DNA from: Undibacterium parvum | GTDB taxonomy: Bacteria; Pseudomonadota; Gammaproteobacteria; Burkholderiales; Burkholderiaceae_D | Direction: 5' to 3' | NCBI RefSeq assembly: GCF_003955735.1 | Contig: NZ_CP034464.1 | Span: 1,116,001 to 1,180,000, forward strand | Length of the DNA stretch: 64,000 nucleotides | Made by a program: the position numbers and the translations under genes | The notes under the pieces: generated by a model | The model's database searches: none | What the model was told of the DNA's origin: nothing | The model's input: only the letters and a program-made list of their open reading frames with translations | In this document: piece after piece, positions 8,826 through 19,656 of the stretch | Layout: each line of letters opens with the position of its first letter | Position numbering within the stretch: the first letter of the stretch is position 1

Positions 8826-9623
8826 TTAGACTACCCGACCGGCCATAGGCGAAGAAGGCGATGCGGCGAACTTCTTCGGTATGCGCCCAGCCAAATACGC
8901 CTCCCGGCCGGCTTGCACTGCCAGGCCCATGGCGCGCGCCATGCGGATAGGCTCACGTGCGCCGGCAATCGCCGTGTTCATCAGCACACCATCGCAACCT
9001 AACTCCATCGCGATCGCCGCATCCGAGGCAGTGCCGACACCGGCATCGACCAGCACCGGCACCTTGGCTTGCGCAATGATCAGCGACAAGTTCCAGGGAT
9101 TCAAAATGCCCATACCAGAACCGATTAAGGACGCCAGCGGCATGATGGCGACACAACCTAGGTCTTCCAACATACGCGCCTGAATAGGATCGTCGCTGCA
9201 ATACACCATCACCTCAAAGCCATCCTTGACCAGGACTTTGGCGGCCTTCAGGGTTTCCGGCATATTCGGGAACAAGGTTTTCTCATCGCCCAGCACCTCC
9301 AGTTTGCACAGCTGTTGGCCGCCCAATAATTCACGCCCGAGTTGCAAGGTGTAGATCGCATCTTCGGCGTTATAGCAACCAGCGGTGTTGGGCAAGATTG
9401 TGTATTTACTTTGCGGCACGGCGTCCAGCAAACTAGGTGCATTCGCGTCCTGGCCAATGTTAACTCTGCGTATCGCTACCGTAATAATCTCCGCACCACT
9501 GGCTTCAGTGGCCAGGCGGGTCTGCTCCAGATCGGCATATTTACCGCTGCCCACCAGCAGCCGTGAGCGATAGGATTTACCGGCGATGACGAGGCCGGAC
9601 TCAGTTGTTTCTGTATGCATCAT
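8826..9623 (-). CDS. thiG: Thiazole synthase
   Basis: Forms the thiazole phosphate ring from deoxyxylulose phosphate, dehydroglycine and ThiS thiocarboxylate. Marks: [17 protein letters not shown] at the N-terminus, [11 protein letters not shown] (the Schiff-base Lys is in the later barrel strand), [37 protein letters not shown] and [33 protein letters not shown], the phosphate site. The open frame runs 96 bases further upstream, but that extension is the translation of a dispersed repeat; GGAAG about 11 bases before this ATG supports the inner start. Usually thiS directly precedes thiG; here the two are 415 bases apart because of two inserted elements. Confidence 0.94.
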   Translation of the reverse strand: MMHTETTESGLVIAGKSYRSRLLVGSGKYADLEQTRLATEASGAEIITVAIRRVNIGQDANAPSLLDAVPQSKYTILPNTAGCYNAEDAIYTLQLGRELLGGQQLCKLEVLGDEKTLFPNMPETLKAAKVLVKDGFEVMVYCSDDPIQARMLEDLGCVAIMPLASLIGSGMGILNPWNLSLIIAQAKVPVLVDAGVGTASDAAIAMELGCDGVLMNTAIAGAREPIRMARAMGLAVQAGREAYLAGRIPKKFAASPSSPMAGRVV

Positions 9624-9650
9624 TTTTTCAATTTCTTCCATTTTTTGGTT

Positions 9651-9849
9651 ACTGTTCAGCCCGTTATACAAAGCCCTTCTCCCGCTCGCGGGAGAAGGGT
9701 TGGGATGAGGGTAGTTCAAATTTGCACAATGTTTGACACTTCATAGCGCTAAACGCATCAGCCATTTGAAAGCAAGCGTTACTCAATCACCCTCACCCCG
9801 GCCCTCTCCCGCCAGCGGGAGAGGGGGGGTTAATCGCTGGCTGAACAGT
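9651..9849. mobile_element. 199-bp element with ACTGTTCAGC inverted ends
   Basis: Perfect 10-bp terminal inverted repeats ACTGTTCAGC (9651-9660) and GCTGAACAGT (9840-9849). These are the same ends as the 175-bp R1 element at 34258-34432, but the inside differs: two oppositely oriented copies of the widespread CCCTCACCCC...CTCTCCC repeat, each with its own hairpin (TTCTCCCGCTCGCGGGAGAA and CTCTCCCGCCAGCGGGAGAG). No coding capacity. I read it as a non-autonomous (MITE-like) element lodged between thiS and thiG; no clear target duplication is visible. Confidence 0.6.
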
Positions 9850-9859
9850 TCCATTTTTT

Positions 9860-10027
9860 GTAAAGTTCAGTCTGCTACGGAAATCATTAAAAACAAAACG
9901 AAAACCTCTCAAAGGAGGCACAGAGACACAGAGAAAAAACGGAGAACTTCCTGAATTTCCTCTGTGAGTCTCTGTGCCTCAGTGTTGAATGGTTTTGACT
10001 TTCTTCATAGACGGCTGAATAGTTACT
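9860..10027 (-). repeat. R1 element, first copy (inverted, diverged ends)
   Basis: Same sequence family as 17477-17650 and 34258-34432 but in the opposite orientation. It has the long interrupted palindrome AGGCACAGAGACACAGAG ... GAGTCTCTGTGCCT, the AAAACGAAAACCTCTC arm, and weakly kept ends (GTTCAG left, GGCTGAATAG right). It ends 11 bases before the thiS stop. Together with the preceding element it accounts for nearly all of the thiS-thiG gap. Confidence 0.75.
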
Positions 10028-10038
10028 ATTTTTTCAAC

Positions 10039-10242
10039 TTAGCCCCCGCCGATAGCGCGCACTACATCGACCTTATCTTGCGCATGCAATAGTCGGGTCG
10101 GCCATTCGGGCCTAGCCACGATCTGGCGATTTACCGCCACCGCGATCGCCTTCCCATCTAGCTGCAAAGCGCTAATTAACTGCGCCAGAGTTTGCTCCTT
10201 AGCGCACTCATAAGCATCACCATTCAAGACGATAGTAATCAT
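10039..10242 (-). CDS. thiS: Sulfur carrier protein ThiS
   Basis: Small ubiquitin-fold sulfur carrier: its C-terminal thiocarboxylate gives sulfur to the thiazole ring made by ThiG. The start MITIVLNGDAYE and the Gly-Gly-Gly C-terminus (VVRAIGGG) are diagnostic, the last Gly being adenylated by ThiF-like enzymes. 67 residues. The ATG lies 7 bases after the thiC stop; a TTG two codons earlier is also in frame. No thiF or thiO is in this window, so activation and glycine oxidation must be encoded elsewhere. Confidence 0.92.
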   Translation of the reverse strand: MITIVLNGDAYECAKEQTLAQLISALQLDGKAIAVAVNRQIVARPEWPTRLLHAQDKVDVVRAIGGG

Positions 10243-10249
10243 TCTCAAC

Positions 10250-12341
<2,092 letters not shown>

Positions 12342-12465
12342 TTCGGTACTACTTAAATTTTATTTCTGCTTCAACATCACAAGCGGACGAATTATAACGA
12401 GTATTCAGTTTTTTTGGCGACTGATTTTTCTAGCTCTGGTTTATGTTCGCGCTGCTTGATTCGAT

Positions 12466-14547
12466 TCAGGCATGCGTTGCTTTCTCTTGAACCGGGCCTA
12501 GCACCTCTATCATATCGACCATCTTGGCACTAATTGCAGCCGATAAATCGCGCTCCAAAATCGGCATCGCCACTTCATACGGCACCAGCAAACGTGCCAG
12601 ACCGTAGGCACGATTACGACCGTGCGCCTTACCCAGATACAGTGCCATGTCGGCAATCTGCAAGGTTTTTTCCCAGTCGCAAGCAGTTTCGGGAACACCA
12701 GAAAAAGGCAGAGAAATAAAACCCGCAGTCACGGTCACCGGTATCTGTAAATCACCGACTTTAACAGGAGTATCACCAATCGCGCGTAACACTCTATCGA
12801 CTAGTCTGGTGATCTGGGCGGGATTCGATTTAGGCGAGTAAATCAAAAATTCTTCGCCGCCCCAACGCAAGACCATGTCGCTATCCCGCACCGATTTTTT
12901 CAGTCGTGCTGCAATGTCGGTCAATACGCTATCCCCAGCGGCATGGCCCCAAGTGTCATTGATATGTTTAAACAAATCGATATCGAGCAAGATCAGGCAA
13001 TCTGGATTGTCTACACTCTCTGCGCGCCTTTCAGCATTGCCTAAGGCGGCCCGCGACTTCATCAATTCCACAAAAGAGCGGCGGTTATGCAAACCAGTAA
13101 GCTGATCTCTGACCGCGTGGAACTCCAATTGGGTATTCACTTGCTGTAGTTGCTCATTGACTTTTTTGACGCGCCTATACATCAGAAACACGAAAATCCC
13201 CACCATCACCGTCAGTACCGCACCCAAGATAGTCACTATTTGTTGCAGATGCTGATTTTTAATATCAGCGTCCTTAAGCGCATTTTCTTTGCCTAATAAC
13301 TCTATCTGTTTTTGCCTTTGCTCCGCATTAAACTGCTCTTGCATGCCGGCCACCGCTTTCGAGCGATTCGTAGTAAACAATTCATTGCTGAGTTTTTGCT
13401 GGCGTCGCAAGGTAGCGAGTGCCTCTTTATACATGCCGGCGTTTTCATACATCGTGGCCAATTCTCCGAGTACGGCCTCGACATCCGCCTTGGAATCGGA
13501 GTCTTCAAAATACTTTATTCCTGCATTAAAATATTCAGCGCCTGGCTTGATCTTGCCTTGCCCGGCCAGAGCAAAACCGACGTTGACCTGGGCGATGGCA
13601 GCGTTCGCCGGATCGGCTATCGCCAGCGACTTATCCAGAGCCTGACGCGCATACAACTCGGCATTTTTATAATCCTGCTTAATCAGATAAATATCGGCCA
13701 AATTTGCCAGCGCATTGGCTTCAGTTGCCGGCATGCCAGCGTCGATCCCAAACTTCAGAGCTTTTTGATAGACCAGCAAAGCCTCATCGTTGTTCTTCAT
13801 TAAGGTGTAAGCAACCCCTTGCGTGATCAGTAAAGAAGAAAAAGTTTTGGGCTTCTTGGCCAGGGGTGAAAGTGCCAAGGCCTCTTGCACGGTTGCCATG
13901 GCCTTGACCGGATCTTTCATGCTGACATACAGTGAGGCCAAGGCATCGAGACGGTTCAAACGCGCCTCCGTTTTACGTCTAGGCTGAAGGTCGCTCCAGC
14001 GCAGCGCCTCCAGACTATGACTAAGGGCCAACTCAAATTGCGCTGTGTTGCGATACGCAGAAGCAAACGCACGATGCAGACGCATCTGTAACTCAGGATC
14101 GCGACTAGCGCCGTACAAGGCCTGCACTTGTTTAAGTTGTACCAGGGATAATTCCGGCTTGCCCTCATCCATCAATGCAAAACTTTTAAAGATATTTGCA
14201 TTCGCTATATCGTCTTGATTGTGTTGCGACTCGGCCAGTTCTAAAAATTCGTCGACGCCGCTTTTGACGGATTTTTTATCACCAGCGTCGTAATGCAGGC
14301 TAAACAAAAGCTTAAATAACTCGCTGCGTACCGTATAAGCCGCATCAGCGGAAAGATGTTCTTTAAAGATCAGTAACTGTTTGAGTGCCTCTGCATTATT
14401 GCTGTCCGACAGGGTTTGGATTTGATCGATTCTGCTCAAATCGTTTTTCTCGTCTGCCACGTCGGCGCTCGCAGTGTTTAACAGCAAGCACATCGCAAAC
14501 AGCACACAGGCGCGTGCAATCAATGAAAAAGTCGCAACTCTCAACAT
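12466..14547 (-). CDS. TPR-containing membrane diguanylate cyclase (GGDEF)
   Basis: Makes cyclic di-GMP. The order is: signal peptide (residues 1-28), a periplasmic TPR array of about 370 residues with recurring helices (for example AIAQVNVGFALAGQGKIKPGAEYF), a coiled-coil stretch, one membrane helix near 435-455 (IVTILGAVLTVMVGIFVFLMY), a short coiled linker, then the GGDEF domain. The active-site loop is GGEEF, which is catalytically competent in the family, and an RxxD (RDSD) inhibitory site lies five residues before it, so product feedback is expected. The start is supported by GGGGA 8 bases upstream. The periplasmic TPR part presumably senses a protein or envelope signal; the ligand is unknown. 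Monocistronic. Confidence 0.9.
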   Translation of the reverse strand: MLRVATFSLIARACVLFAMCLLLNTASADVADEKNDLSRIDQIQTLSDSNNAEALKQLLIFKEHLSADAAYTVRSELFKLLFSLHYDAGDKKSVKSGVDEFLELAESQHNQDDIANANIFKSFALMDEGKPELSLVQLKQVQALYGASRDPELQMRLHRAFASAYRNTAQFELALSHSLEALRWSDLQPRRKTEARLNRLDALASLYVSMKDPVKAMATVQEALALSPLAKKPKTFSSLLITQGVAYTLMKNNDEALLVYQKALKFGIDAGMPATEANALANLADIYLIKQDYKNAELYARQALDKSLAIADPANAAIAQVNVGFALAGQGKIKPGAEYFNAGIKYFEDSDSKADVEAVLGELATMYENAGMYKEALATLRRQQKLSNELFTTNRSKAVAGMQEQFNAEQRQKQIELLGKENALKDADIKNQHLQQIVTILGAVLTVMVGIFVFLMYRRVKKVNEQLQQVNTQLEFHAVRDQLTGLHNRRSFVELMKSRAALGNAERRAESVDNPDCLILLDIDLFKHINDTWGHAAGDSVLTDIAARLKKSVRDSDMVLRWGGEEFLIYSPKSNPAQITRLVDRVLRAIGDTPVKVGDLQIPVTVTAGFISLPFSGVPETACDWEKTLQIADMALYLGKAHGRNRAYGLARLLVPYEVAMPILERDLSAAISAKMVDMIEVLGPVQEKATHA

Positions 14548-14816
14548 AAATTTATCCCCTTCGATTGCGCGGCTTTATTTATTTGGCTTGCCATCCTAGC
14601 ATTGTATGGAGCTAGTCTATGCTCTTTTTACGTCAAAAGGCAACATTTCCACAAATACAATAGACCCAAATATATTGTTCACCTGGGGAACTTTTAAGCG
14701 AAATGCCAGACTAAGTGCCTGATTAAGGCCGCGCTGAGCGTTCTCTCAACTTTAGGTTTGAGGGCAAGCCTGCGCTTATTTGATACTTTCAACCACACTA
14801 AAATACTTAGACAAAG

Positions 14817-16970
14817 ATGAAAAAAACCCTGATTGCGCTGGCCGTTCTGAGCAACGTCGCGTATGCCGACGAAGGCATGTGGATGCCACAGCAGCTACCA
14901 CAAGTAGCCAAACAACTCAAAGCCGCTGGTCTGAAACTGGATCCGGCCAGCTTGACCCAGCTCACACAATTCCCTATGGGTGCCATCGTCAGTCTGGGCG
15001 GTTGCTCGGCCTCCTTCGTTTCGCCGCAAGGTCTGGTCGCGACCAATCATCACTGTGTCTACGACAGCGTGACACACAATTCGACACCGTCCAATGATCT
15101 GTTGGCAAATGGTTTTCTGGCGCGACAAATGAGCGATGAATTACCGGCAACACCAGGTTCACGTATCTACGTCACCAAAGACGTGACCAATGTCAGCAAG
15201 CTAGTAATCAATGCCGAAACCGCCAAACTGAACGGTAAAAAACGCATAGACGCGATAGAAAAAAATGAAAAAGCCTTAGTCGCCGAGTGCGAAAAAGATG
15301 CAGGGCACCGTTGTAATGTCGCCTCGTATTACGGCGGTCTGGAGTTTTACCTGATCAAACAGCTAGAAATTCGCGACGTTCGTCTGGTACACGCACCGGC
15401 CGCCGGCGTAGGTAAATTTGGCGGCGATACGGATAACTGGATGTGGCCACGTCACACCGGTGATTATGGCTTCTATCGCGCCTATGTCAGCAAAGACGGC
15501 AAGTCCGCCGACTTTAGCAAAGACAATATCCCCTACGTGCCTAAGCATTTCCTCAAACTGGCCAAAGACGGCCTGAAGGAAGGCGATTTCGCCATGGTCT
15601 TGGGCTACCCTGGCCGCACCAACCGTCACCGGCTACCATCCGAAGTTGCCTACACCTTTGACTGGAGCTACCCGGCCTTCGTCAAAGCATCCGGTGAGTC
15701 TTTGGCGATCATCGCCAAAGAAACACAAGACAATCCTGACACCAAATTAAAATACGCCAGCCGGGTTGCCAGGATCAGTAATTACTATAAAAACCGCCAG
15801 GGTATGTTAGACAGCTACGCTGACAGCGACTTTTTGGCACGCAAGACCAAAGAGCATGCTGAACTGAAAACCTGGGTCAATGCCACGCCAGCGCGCAGCA
15901 AGGAATATGCAGCCGATATCGCGCAGATAGAAGCATTGATCGCCCAACGTGATGCACAGAACAAACGCGATTTCTTCCTGGCCTCATCTTCTCCAGCAAT
16001 GCTTAGCACGGCACGCAATTTGTATAGGCTCGCCAAAGAAACTGAGAAAGCAGATGCCGAACGCAAAACTGGGTATCAGTCGCGCGATCTGCCACGTATC
16101 AAGGGCCGGATCGATGCGATTGAGCGCAGCTACGACAGCAAAGTTGATCTGGCCTTGGTCTGGCATAGTCTGATCCAGTATGCCGCGCAGCCTAAAGCAA
16201 GTCGTGACGCCAACTTTGACAACGCGCTTGGGATCCAAGATGGTATGTCGACCGCAGATCTGAAAACTCTGCTTGATAAGCTGTATGCCAACAGCCAGAT
16301 GGGCGAGCAAGCGACGCGCTCGGCCTGGATGGGTAAATCTGCTGCCGATTTTGAAGCGAGCCAAGATAGCTTCATTAAAGCCGCGGTCGCCATGTATGAA
16401 GGCGGCTTAAAACGTGAAGCCGAAGAAGAAGAGCTCGATGGCCATATCCAGCAAGCCTACGCCAACTACATGAAAGCAAAAATCGCCTTCATGAACAGCA
16501 AAGGTTTAGCAGTTTATCCGGATGCCAACAGCACTTTGCGCGTTACTTTCGGCAAAGTTGCCGGTCGTGACCACGGTGCCGATGGCACTAACTGGACCGC
16601 TTTCACCACGCTCAAAGGGATTACTGCAAAAGCCACCGGCAGCGGTGATTTCAATGCCCCGACAGCGCAACTGGCTGCGATCAAGGCCAAAGACTACGGC
16701 AACTACGCCGATCCTATTCTAAAAACAGTACCGGTCAATTACCTGGCAACTTTAGATATCACAGGCGGCAATTCTGGCTCCGCTGCGCTCAATGCCAAAG
16801 GCGAGTTCATCGGTTTGGCGTTTGACGGCACTTTGGATTCCATCATCTCGGACTGGGATTTCAATAAGACCAAAACCCGCACGATCGCAGTCGATCTGCG
16901 CTACATGCTGTGGGAAATGAAGTATGTAGACAAGGCAAATCAGCTCTTGAAAGAGTTAGGCGCAGAATAA
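14817..16970 (+). CDS. S46 family dipeptidyl-peptidase (DPP7/DPP11 type)
   Basis: Periplasmic or cell-surface serine exopeptidase that removes dipeptides from peptide N-termini. It has a signal peptide (MKKTLIALAVLSNVAYA) and then the S46 start DEGMWMPQQLP. The chymotrypsin-like triad is visible: His in LVATNHHC (near 80), Asp in FGGDTDNWMWPRHTGDYG (near 210) and Ser in ITGGNSGSAALN (near 650). The helical cap lies between. After the Ser, FDGTLDS has Gly where acidic-specific DPP11 enzymes carry Arg, which points to DPP7-like preference for hydrophobic residues (from memory of the family). 717 residues, normal. Peptides released here would fit the peptide-using lifestyle suggested at 43-47 kb. 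No strong ribosome site is visible before the ATG. Confidence 0.92.
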   Translation: MKKTLIALAVLSNVAYADEGMWMPQQLPQVAKQLKAAGLKLDPASLTQLTQFPMGAIVSLGGCSASFVSPQGLVATNHHCVYDSVTHNSTPSNDLLANGFLARQMSDELPATPGSRIYVTKDVTNVSKLVINAETAKLNGKKRIDAIEKNEKALVAECEKDAGHRCNVASYYGGLEFYLIKQLEIRDVRLVHAPAAGVGKFGGDTDNWMWPRHTGDYGFYRAYVSKDGKSADFSKDNIPYVPKHFLKLAKDGLKEGDFAMVLGYPGRTNRHRLPSEVAYTFDWSYPAFVKASGESLAIIAKETQDNPDTKLKYASRVARISNYYKNRQGMLDSYADSDFLARKTKEHAELKTWVNATPARSKEYAADIAQIEALIAQRDAQNKRDFFLASSSPAMLSTARNLYRLAKETEKADAERKTGYQSRDLPRIKGRIDAIERSYDSKVDLALVWHSLIQYAAQPKASRDANFDNALGIQDGMSTADLKTLLDKLYANSQMGEQATRSAWMGKSAADFEASQDSFIKAAVAMYEGGLKREAEEEELDGHIQQAYANYMKAKIAFMNSKGLAVYPDANSTLRVTFGKVAGRDHGADGTNWTAFTTLKGITAKATGSGDFNAPTAQLAAIKAKDYGNYADPILKTVPVNYLATLDITGGNSGSAALNAKGEFIGLAFDGTLDSIISDWDFNKTKTRTIAVDLRYMLWEMKYVDKANQLLKELGAE

Positions 16971-17010
16971 GCGCTCTCATGATTCGCTAGCAATATTTGC
17001 TGCACAATGA

Positions 17011-17039
17011 AAAAAGCCAGGCTAAACACCTGGCTTTTT
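17011..17039. terminator. Bidirectional terminator between convergent genes
   Basis: GCCAGG / CCTGGC stem with a 7-base loop and A5/T5 flanks, 40 bases after the peptidase stop and just beyond the stop of the DUF779 gene on the other strand. Confidence 0.88.
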
Positions 17040-17076
17040 CTATTTGGACTCTACTCCATCCGTCTTGCTTTCTTCC

Positions 17077-17445
17077 TTAACGATCGTTGTCAACAATGAT
17101 CTCTGCCATTTCTGCATCACTAAAAAGCCGTGATCGGGTGTGGAATGCCTTGCCGGTCGCACCTTCCAAAGAGAAGGTACCACCATGCCCTTCCACGACA
17201 TCGATGATCAGTTGCGTATGCTTCCAATACTCATATTGCGATTTACCGATATAGAACGGACAGCCACCTATCTCTCCGAGATACACGTCGCCCGCGCCTA
17301 TCGTGATCTCGCCAGGCAGATAGCAATTGGCGGCGCTATTGTCGCAACAGCCGCCGGACTGATGAAACATCATGGCGCCGTGTTCGCGTTTTAATTCTTC
17401 TATCAGTTCCAGTGCTGCCGCTGTGGCGATGACTTTTTCTGGCAT
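17077..17445 (-). CDS. DUF779 domain protein linked to aldehyde dehydrogenase
   Basis: Protein of about 122 residues of the DUF779 family, with HQSGGCCDNSAANCYLPGE (cysteine-rich, likely metal or thiol chemistry), IGAGDVYLGEIGGCPFYIGKSQYEYWKHTQ and DVVEGHGGTFSLEG. DUF779 genes regularly follow NAD-dependent aldehyde dehydrogenase genes controlled by AcoR-like activators, as here; the biochemical role is unknown. I use the ATG preceded by GGAGAG; a frame 75 bases longer has no ribosome site and no homology. It is separated from the dehydrogenase by an R1 element but is on the same strand. Confidence 0.88.
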   Translation of the reverse strand: MPEKVIATAAALELIEELKREHGAMMFHQSGGCCDNSAANCYLPGEITIGAGDVYLGEIGGCPFYIGKSQYEYWKHTQLIIDVVEGHGGTFSLEGATGKAFHTRSRLFSDAEMAEIIVDNDR

Positions 17446-17476
17446 ATTCTCTCCGGATAAAAAAAGGGAATGGTGG

Positions 17477-17650
17477 TTACTGTTCAGCTCACTATGAAGA
17501 AAGTCAAAACCACTCAACACAGAGGCACAGAGACACAGAGATTCACAGAGGAAAGCAAGGCAGTTCTCCGTTTTTCTCTTTGTCTCCGTGTCTCCTTTGA
17601 GAGGTTTTCGTTCTTTTTTAATACTTTTAGTAGCAGGCTGAATAGATACG
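17477..17650 (+). repeat. R1 element, second copy
   Basis: Bounded by TTACTGTTCAGC on the left and GGCTGAATAGATAC on the right. Carries the same inside as the copy at 34258-34432: AAAGTCAAAACCACTCAACA, then AGGCACAGAGACACAGAG and a partner arm CTCTTTGTCTCCGTGTCTCC (this copy has lost part of the pairing), then GAGAGGTTTTCGTT. It fills the space between the aldehyde dehydrogenase and its DUF779 partner. No coding capacity. Confidence 0.8.
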
Positions 17651-17719
17651 AATAGTGTGCATCAACGCCCAGCCATTCCACAAACTCAAAAGTCAAAACT
17701 CAGCAATCCGATTCAGCGA

Positions 17720-19240
17720 TCAGAAGAAACCCAGTTTGTTTTCGCTATAACTAACCAACAGGTTTTTGGTTTGCTGGTAGTGATCGAGCATCATCTTGTG
17801 ATTTTCACGACCCAGGCCTGATTCCTTGTAGCCGCCAAACGCAGCATGTGCCGGATAAGCGTGATAGCAGTTGGTCCAGACGCGGCCAGCCTTGATGGCG
17901 CGGCCCATGCGGTAGGCCACATTGCCATTGCGGCTCCACACACCGGCACCCAGACCATATAAAGTGTCATTGGCAATCGCTAGCGCTTCGGCTTCATCCT
18001 TGAAGGTAGTGACCGCCAAGACCGGACCAAAAATTTCTTCCTGGAAGATACGCATCTTGTTGTGGCCCTTGAACAGGGTAGGCTGCACATAGTAGCCCCC
18101 TTCCAGATCGCCGCCCAGATGTGCCTGCGCGCCGCCAATCAAGACTTCAGCGCCTTCCTGTTTGCCCAGATCCAGGTAGGACAGGATCTTGGTCAGCTGT
18201 TCTTTAGAGGCCTGTGCGCCCATCATGCTGTCGGTGTCCAGCGGGTTCATGTGTTTGATGTCGGCGACACGCTTCAAGACACGCTCCATGAACTTGTCGT
18301 AGATGGATTCCTGAATCAGCGCCCGCGATGGACAAGTGCAGACTTCGCCCTGGTTAAAAGCGAACAGAACCATACCTTCGATGGCTTTGTCGAGGAAGGC
18401 ATCGTCCTTATCCATAATGTCGGCAAAGAATACGTTAGGCGACTTGCCACCCAACTCCAGCGTGGCAGGAATCAGGTTATTCGCTGCAGCCTGCGCAATC
18501 ACACGGCCAGTACTGGTGGAGCCGGTAAAAGCGATCTTGGCGATGCGCTTGCTGGTAGCCAAAGGCATGCCGGCTTCGCGGCCATAACCATTGACGATAT
18601 TGAGCACGCCGGGTGGCAGCAGATCAGCGATCAGTTCAGCCAGAATCAGGATACTGATAGGCGTAGATTCCGCCGGCTTTAGTACCACGCAATTGCCAGC
18701 GCCGATCGCCGGTGCCAGTTTCCAGGCCGCCATTAAGATAGGAAAGTTCCAAGGAATGATCTGGCCGACGACACCCAGAGGTTCCTGAATATGGTAAGCC
18801 ACGGTCGTTTCATCGATCTCGCTCAAGCCACCTTCCTGCGCACGCACACAGCCGGCAAAGTAACGGAAATGATCGATAGTCAGCGGGATGTCGGCGTTCA
18901 GCGTTTCGCGGATAGCCTTGCCGTTGTCCACGGTTTCGGCATAGGCCAGCAATTCCAGGTTGGCTTCAATTCTATCGGCAATTTTTAGCAAAACGTTGGC
19001 GCGCTCGGCGGCATTGGTCTTACCCCATGCGTCGGCAGCGGCGTGCGCGGCGTCCAGCGCCAGCTCTATGTCTTCGGCGCCGGAGCGGGCGACTTTGGTA
19101 TAAGGTTTGCCATTGATGGGGGTGATGACGTTAAAGTAATCGCCCTTGACCGGGGCCACCCATTGACCACCGATGAAGTTGTCATACTGGGCTTTGTAAG
19201 TGATTTTGGCACCGGCGGTACCTGGGGCTGCGTAGATCAT
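17720..19240 (-). CDS. NAD-dependent aldehyde dehydrogenase (ExaC/AcoD-like)
   Basis: Oxidises aldehydes to acids with NAD+. The family residues are in place: [31 protein letters not shown] for cofactor binding, FTGSTSTGR, the general base Glu in [12 protein letters not shown], and the nucleophilic Cys in [17 protein letters not shown]. The C-terminus [25 protein letters not shown] is typical of the acetaldehyde/propionaldehyde group (ExaC, AcoD). 506 residues from the ATG with AGGAGACACG ahead of it; a start 21 bases upstream is less likely. It is transcribed away from the sigma54 activator gene and followed by the DUF779 gene. The leader contains an R3 palindrome between promoter and ribosome site. 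Confidence 0.95.
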   Translation of the reverse strand: MIYAAPGTAGAKITYKAQYDNFIGGQWVAPVKGDYFNVITPINGKPYTKVARSGAEDIELALDAAHAAADAWGKTNAAERANVLLKIADRIEANLELLAYAETVDNGKAIRETLNADIPLTIDHFRYFAGCVRAQEGGLSEIDETTVAYHIQEPLGVVGQIIPWNFPILMAAWKLAPAIGAGNCVVLKPAESTPISILILAELIADLLPPGVLNIVNGYGREAGMPLATSKRIAKIAFTGSTSTGRVIAQAAANNLIPATLELGGKSPNVFFADIMDKDDAFLDKAIEGMVLFAFNQGEVCTCPSRALIQESIYDKFMERVLKRVADIKHMNPLDTDSMMGAQASKEQLTKILSYLDLGKQEGAEVLIGGAQAHLGGDLEGGYYVQPTLFKGHNKMRIFQEEIFGPVLAVTTFKDEAEALAIANDTLYGLGAGVWSRNGNVAYRMGRAIKAGRVWTNCYHAYPAHAAFGGYKESGLGRENHKMMLDHYQQTKNLLVSYSENKLGFF

Positions 19241-19272
19241 CGTGTCTCCTGAATAGGTCAATTTTATTAGAA

Positions 19273-19378
19273 TTAGGACTTACGCAAAATTGCTCCAGAT
19301 AGGCGTATCGCCGAAGACAGTACTTTAGTACGGCAAGGCGAGTACAACGACACTGGGGCGATTTTGCGTAGGTCCTAA
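19273..19378. repeat. R3 palindromic repeat, first copy
   Basis: Long inverted repeat: TTAGGACTTACGCAAAATTGCTCCAG-type left arm and a right arm ending GATTTTGCGTAGGTCCTAA, so the outer 25 or so bases of both arms pair. The inside contains GTACTAAAGTAC read on the minus strand. A shortened copy lies at 23751-23820. This copy sits in the transcribed leader between the sigma54 promoter and the aldehyde dehydrogenase start and would fold into a strong RNA hairpin. Confidence 0.8.
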
Positions 19379-19406
19379 AAATGTTGCCTTGTGGCCTAGA
19401 GCTACT

Positions 19407-19422
19407 ATCAATTTCCGTGCCA
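19407..19422 (-). promoter_or_regulatory. Sigma54 (-24/-12) promoter of the aldehyde dehydrogenase
   Basis: On the minus strand TGGCACGGAAATTGAT matches the consensus TGGCACG-N4-TTGCA at 10 of 12 fixed positions, with the exact GG-to-TG spacing. It faces the aldehyde dehydrogenase and lies about 165 bases before its start, opposite a gene for a sigma54-dependent activator. Confidence 0.82.
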
Positions 19423-19524
19423 AGACATTAATTCGCTGAAAGTCTTTGATTTCATTCAGATTTTATTTTTCAGACCGCTTGCAAGCACCTGCCATATAGA
19501 AAAATGTGACGTTGCATAAATTCA

Positions 19525-19549
19525 CAACTGTCACAAAACGCAACAGTTG
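19525..19549. promoter_or_regulatory. Candidate activator site (upstream activating sequence)
   Basis: Inverted repeat CAACTGT-N11-ACAGTTG located about 105 bases upstream of the -24 element, the usual position for an enhancer bound by an AcoR-type protein. Partial repeats of the same half-site (CTGTCACGC near 19561 and TGTGACGTTGCA near 19505) lie on both sides. Assignment to the neighbouring activator is inference. Confidence 0.55.
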
Positions 19550-19656
19550 AGGTGATCAATACTGTCACGCAAGCCGTGTTGGGGCGGGTGTTTTCCTATA
19601 CTATATTTGAATAAAATTCGGGAGCCTAAGCTCTCAGTATCCATAACGGAGACAAC

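Noticed and set aside
9733..9954. 73-codon frame between thiG and thiS
   Set aside because: It lies wholly within the two repeat elements; the peptide SPHPSPASGRG type is a common translation of the CCCTCACCCC repeat.
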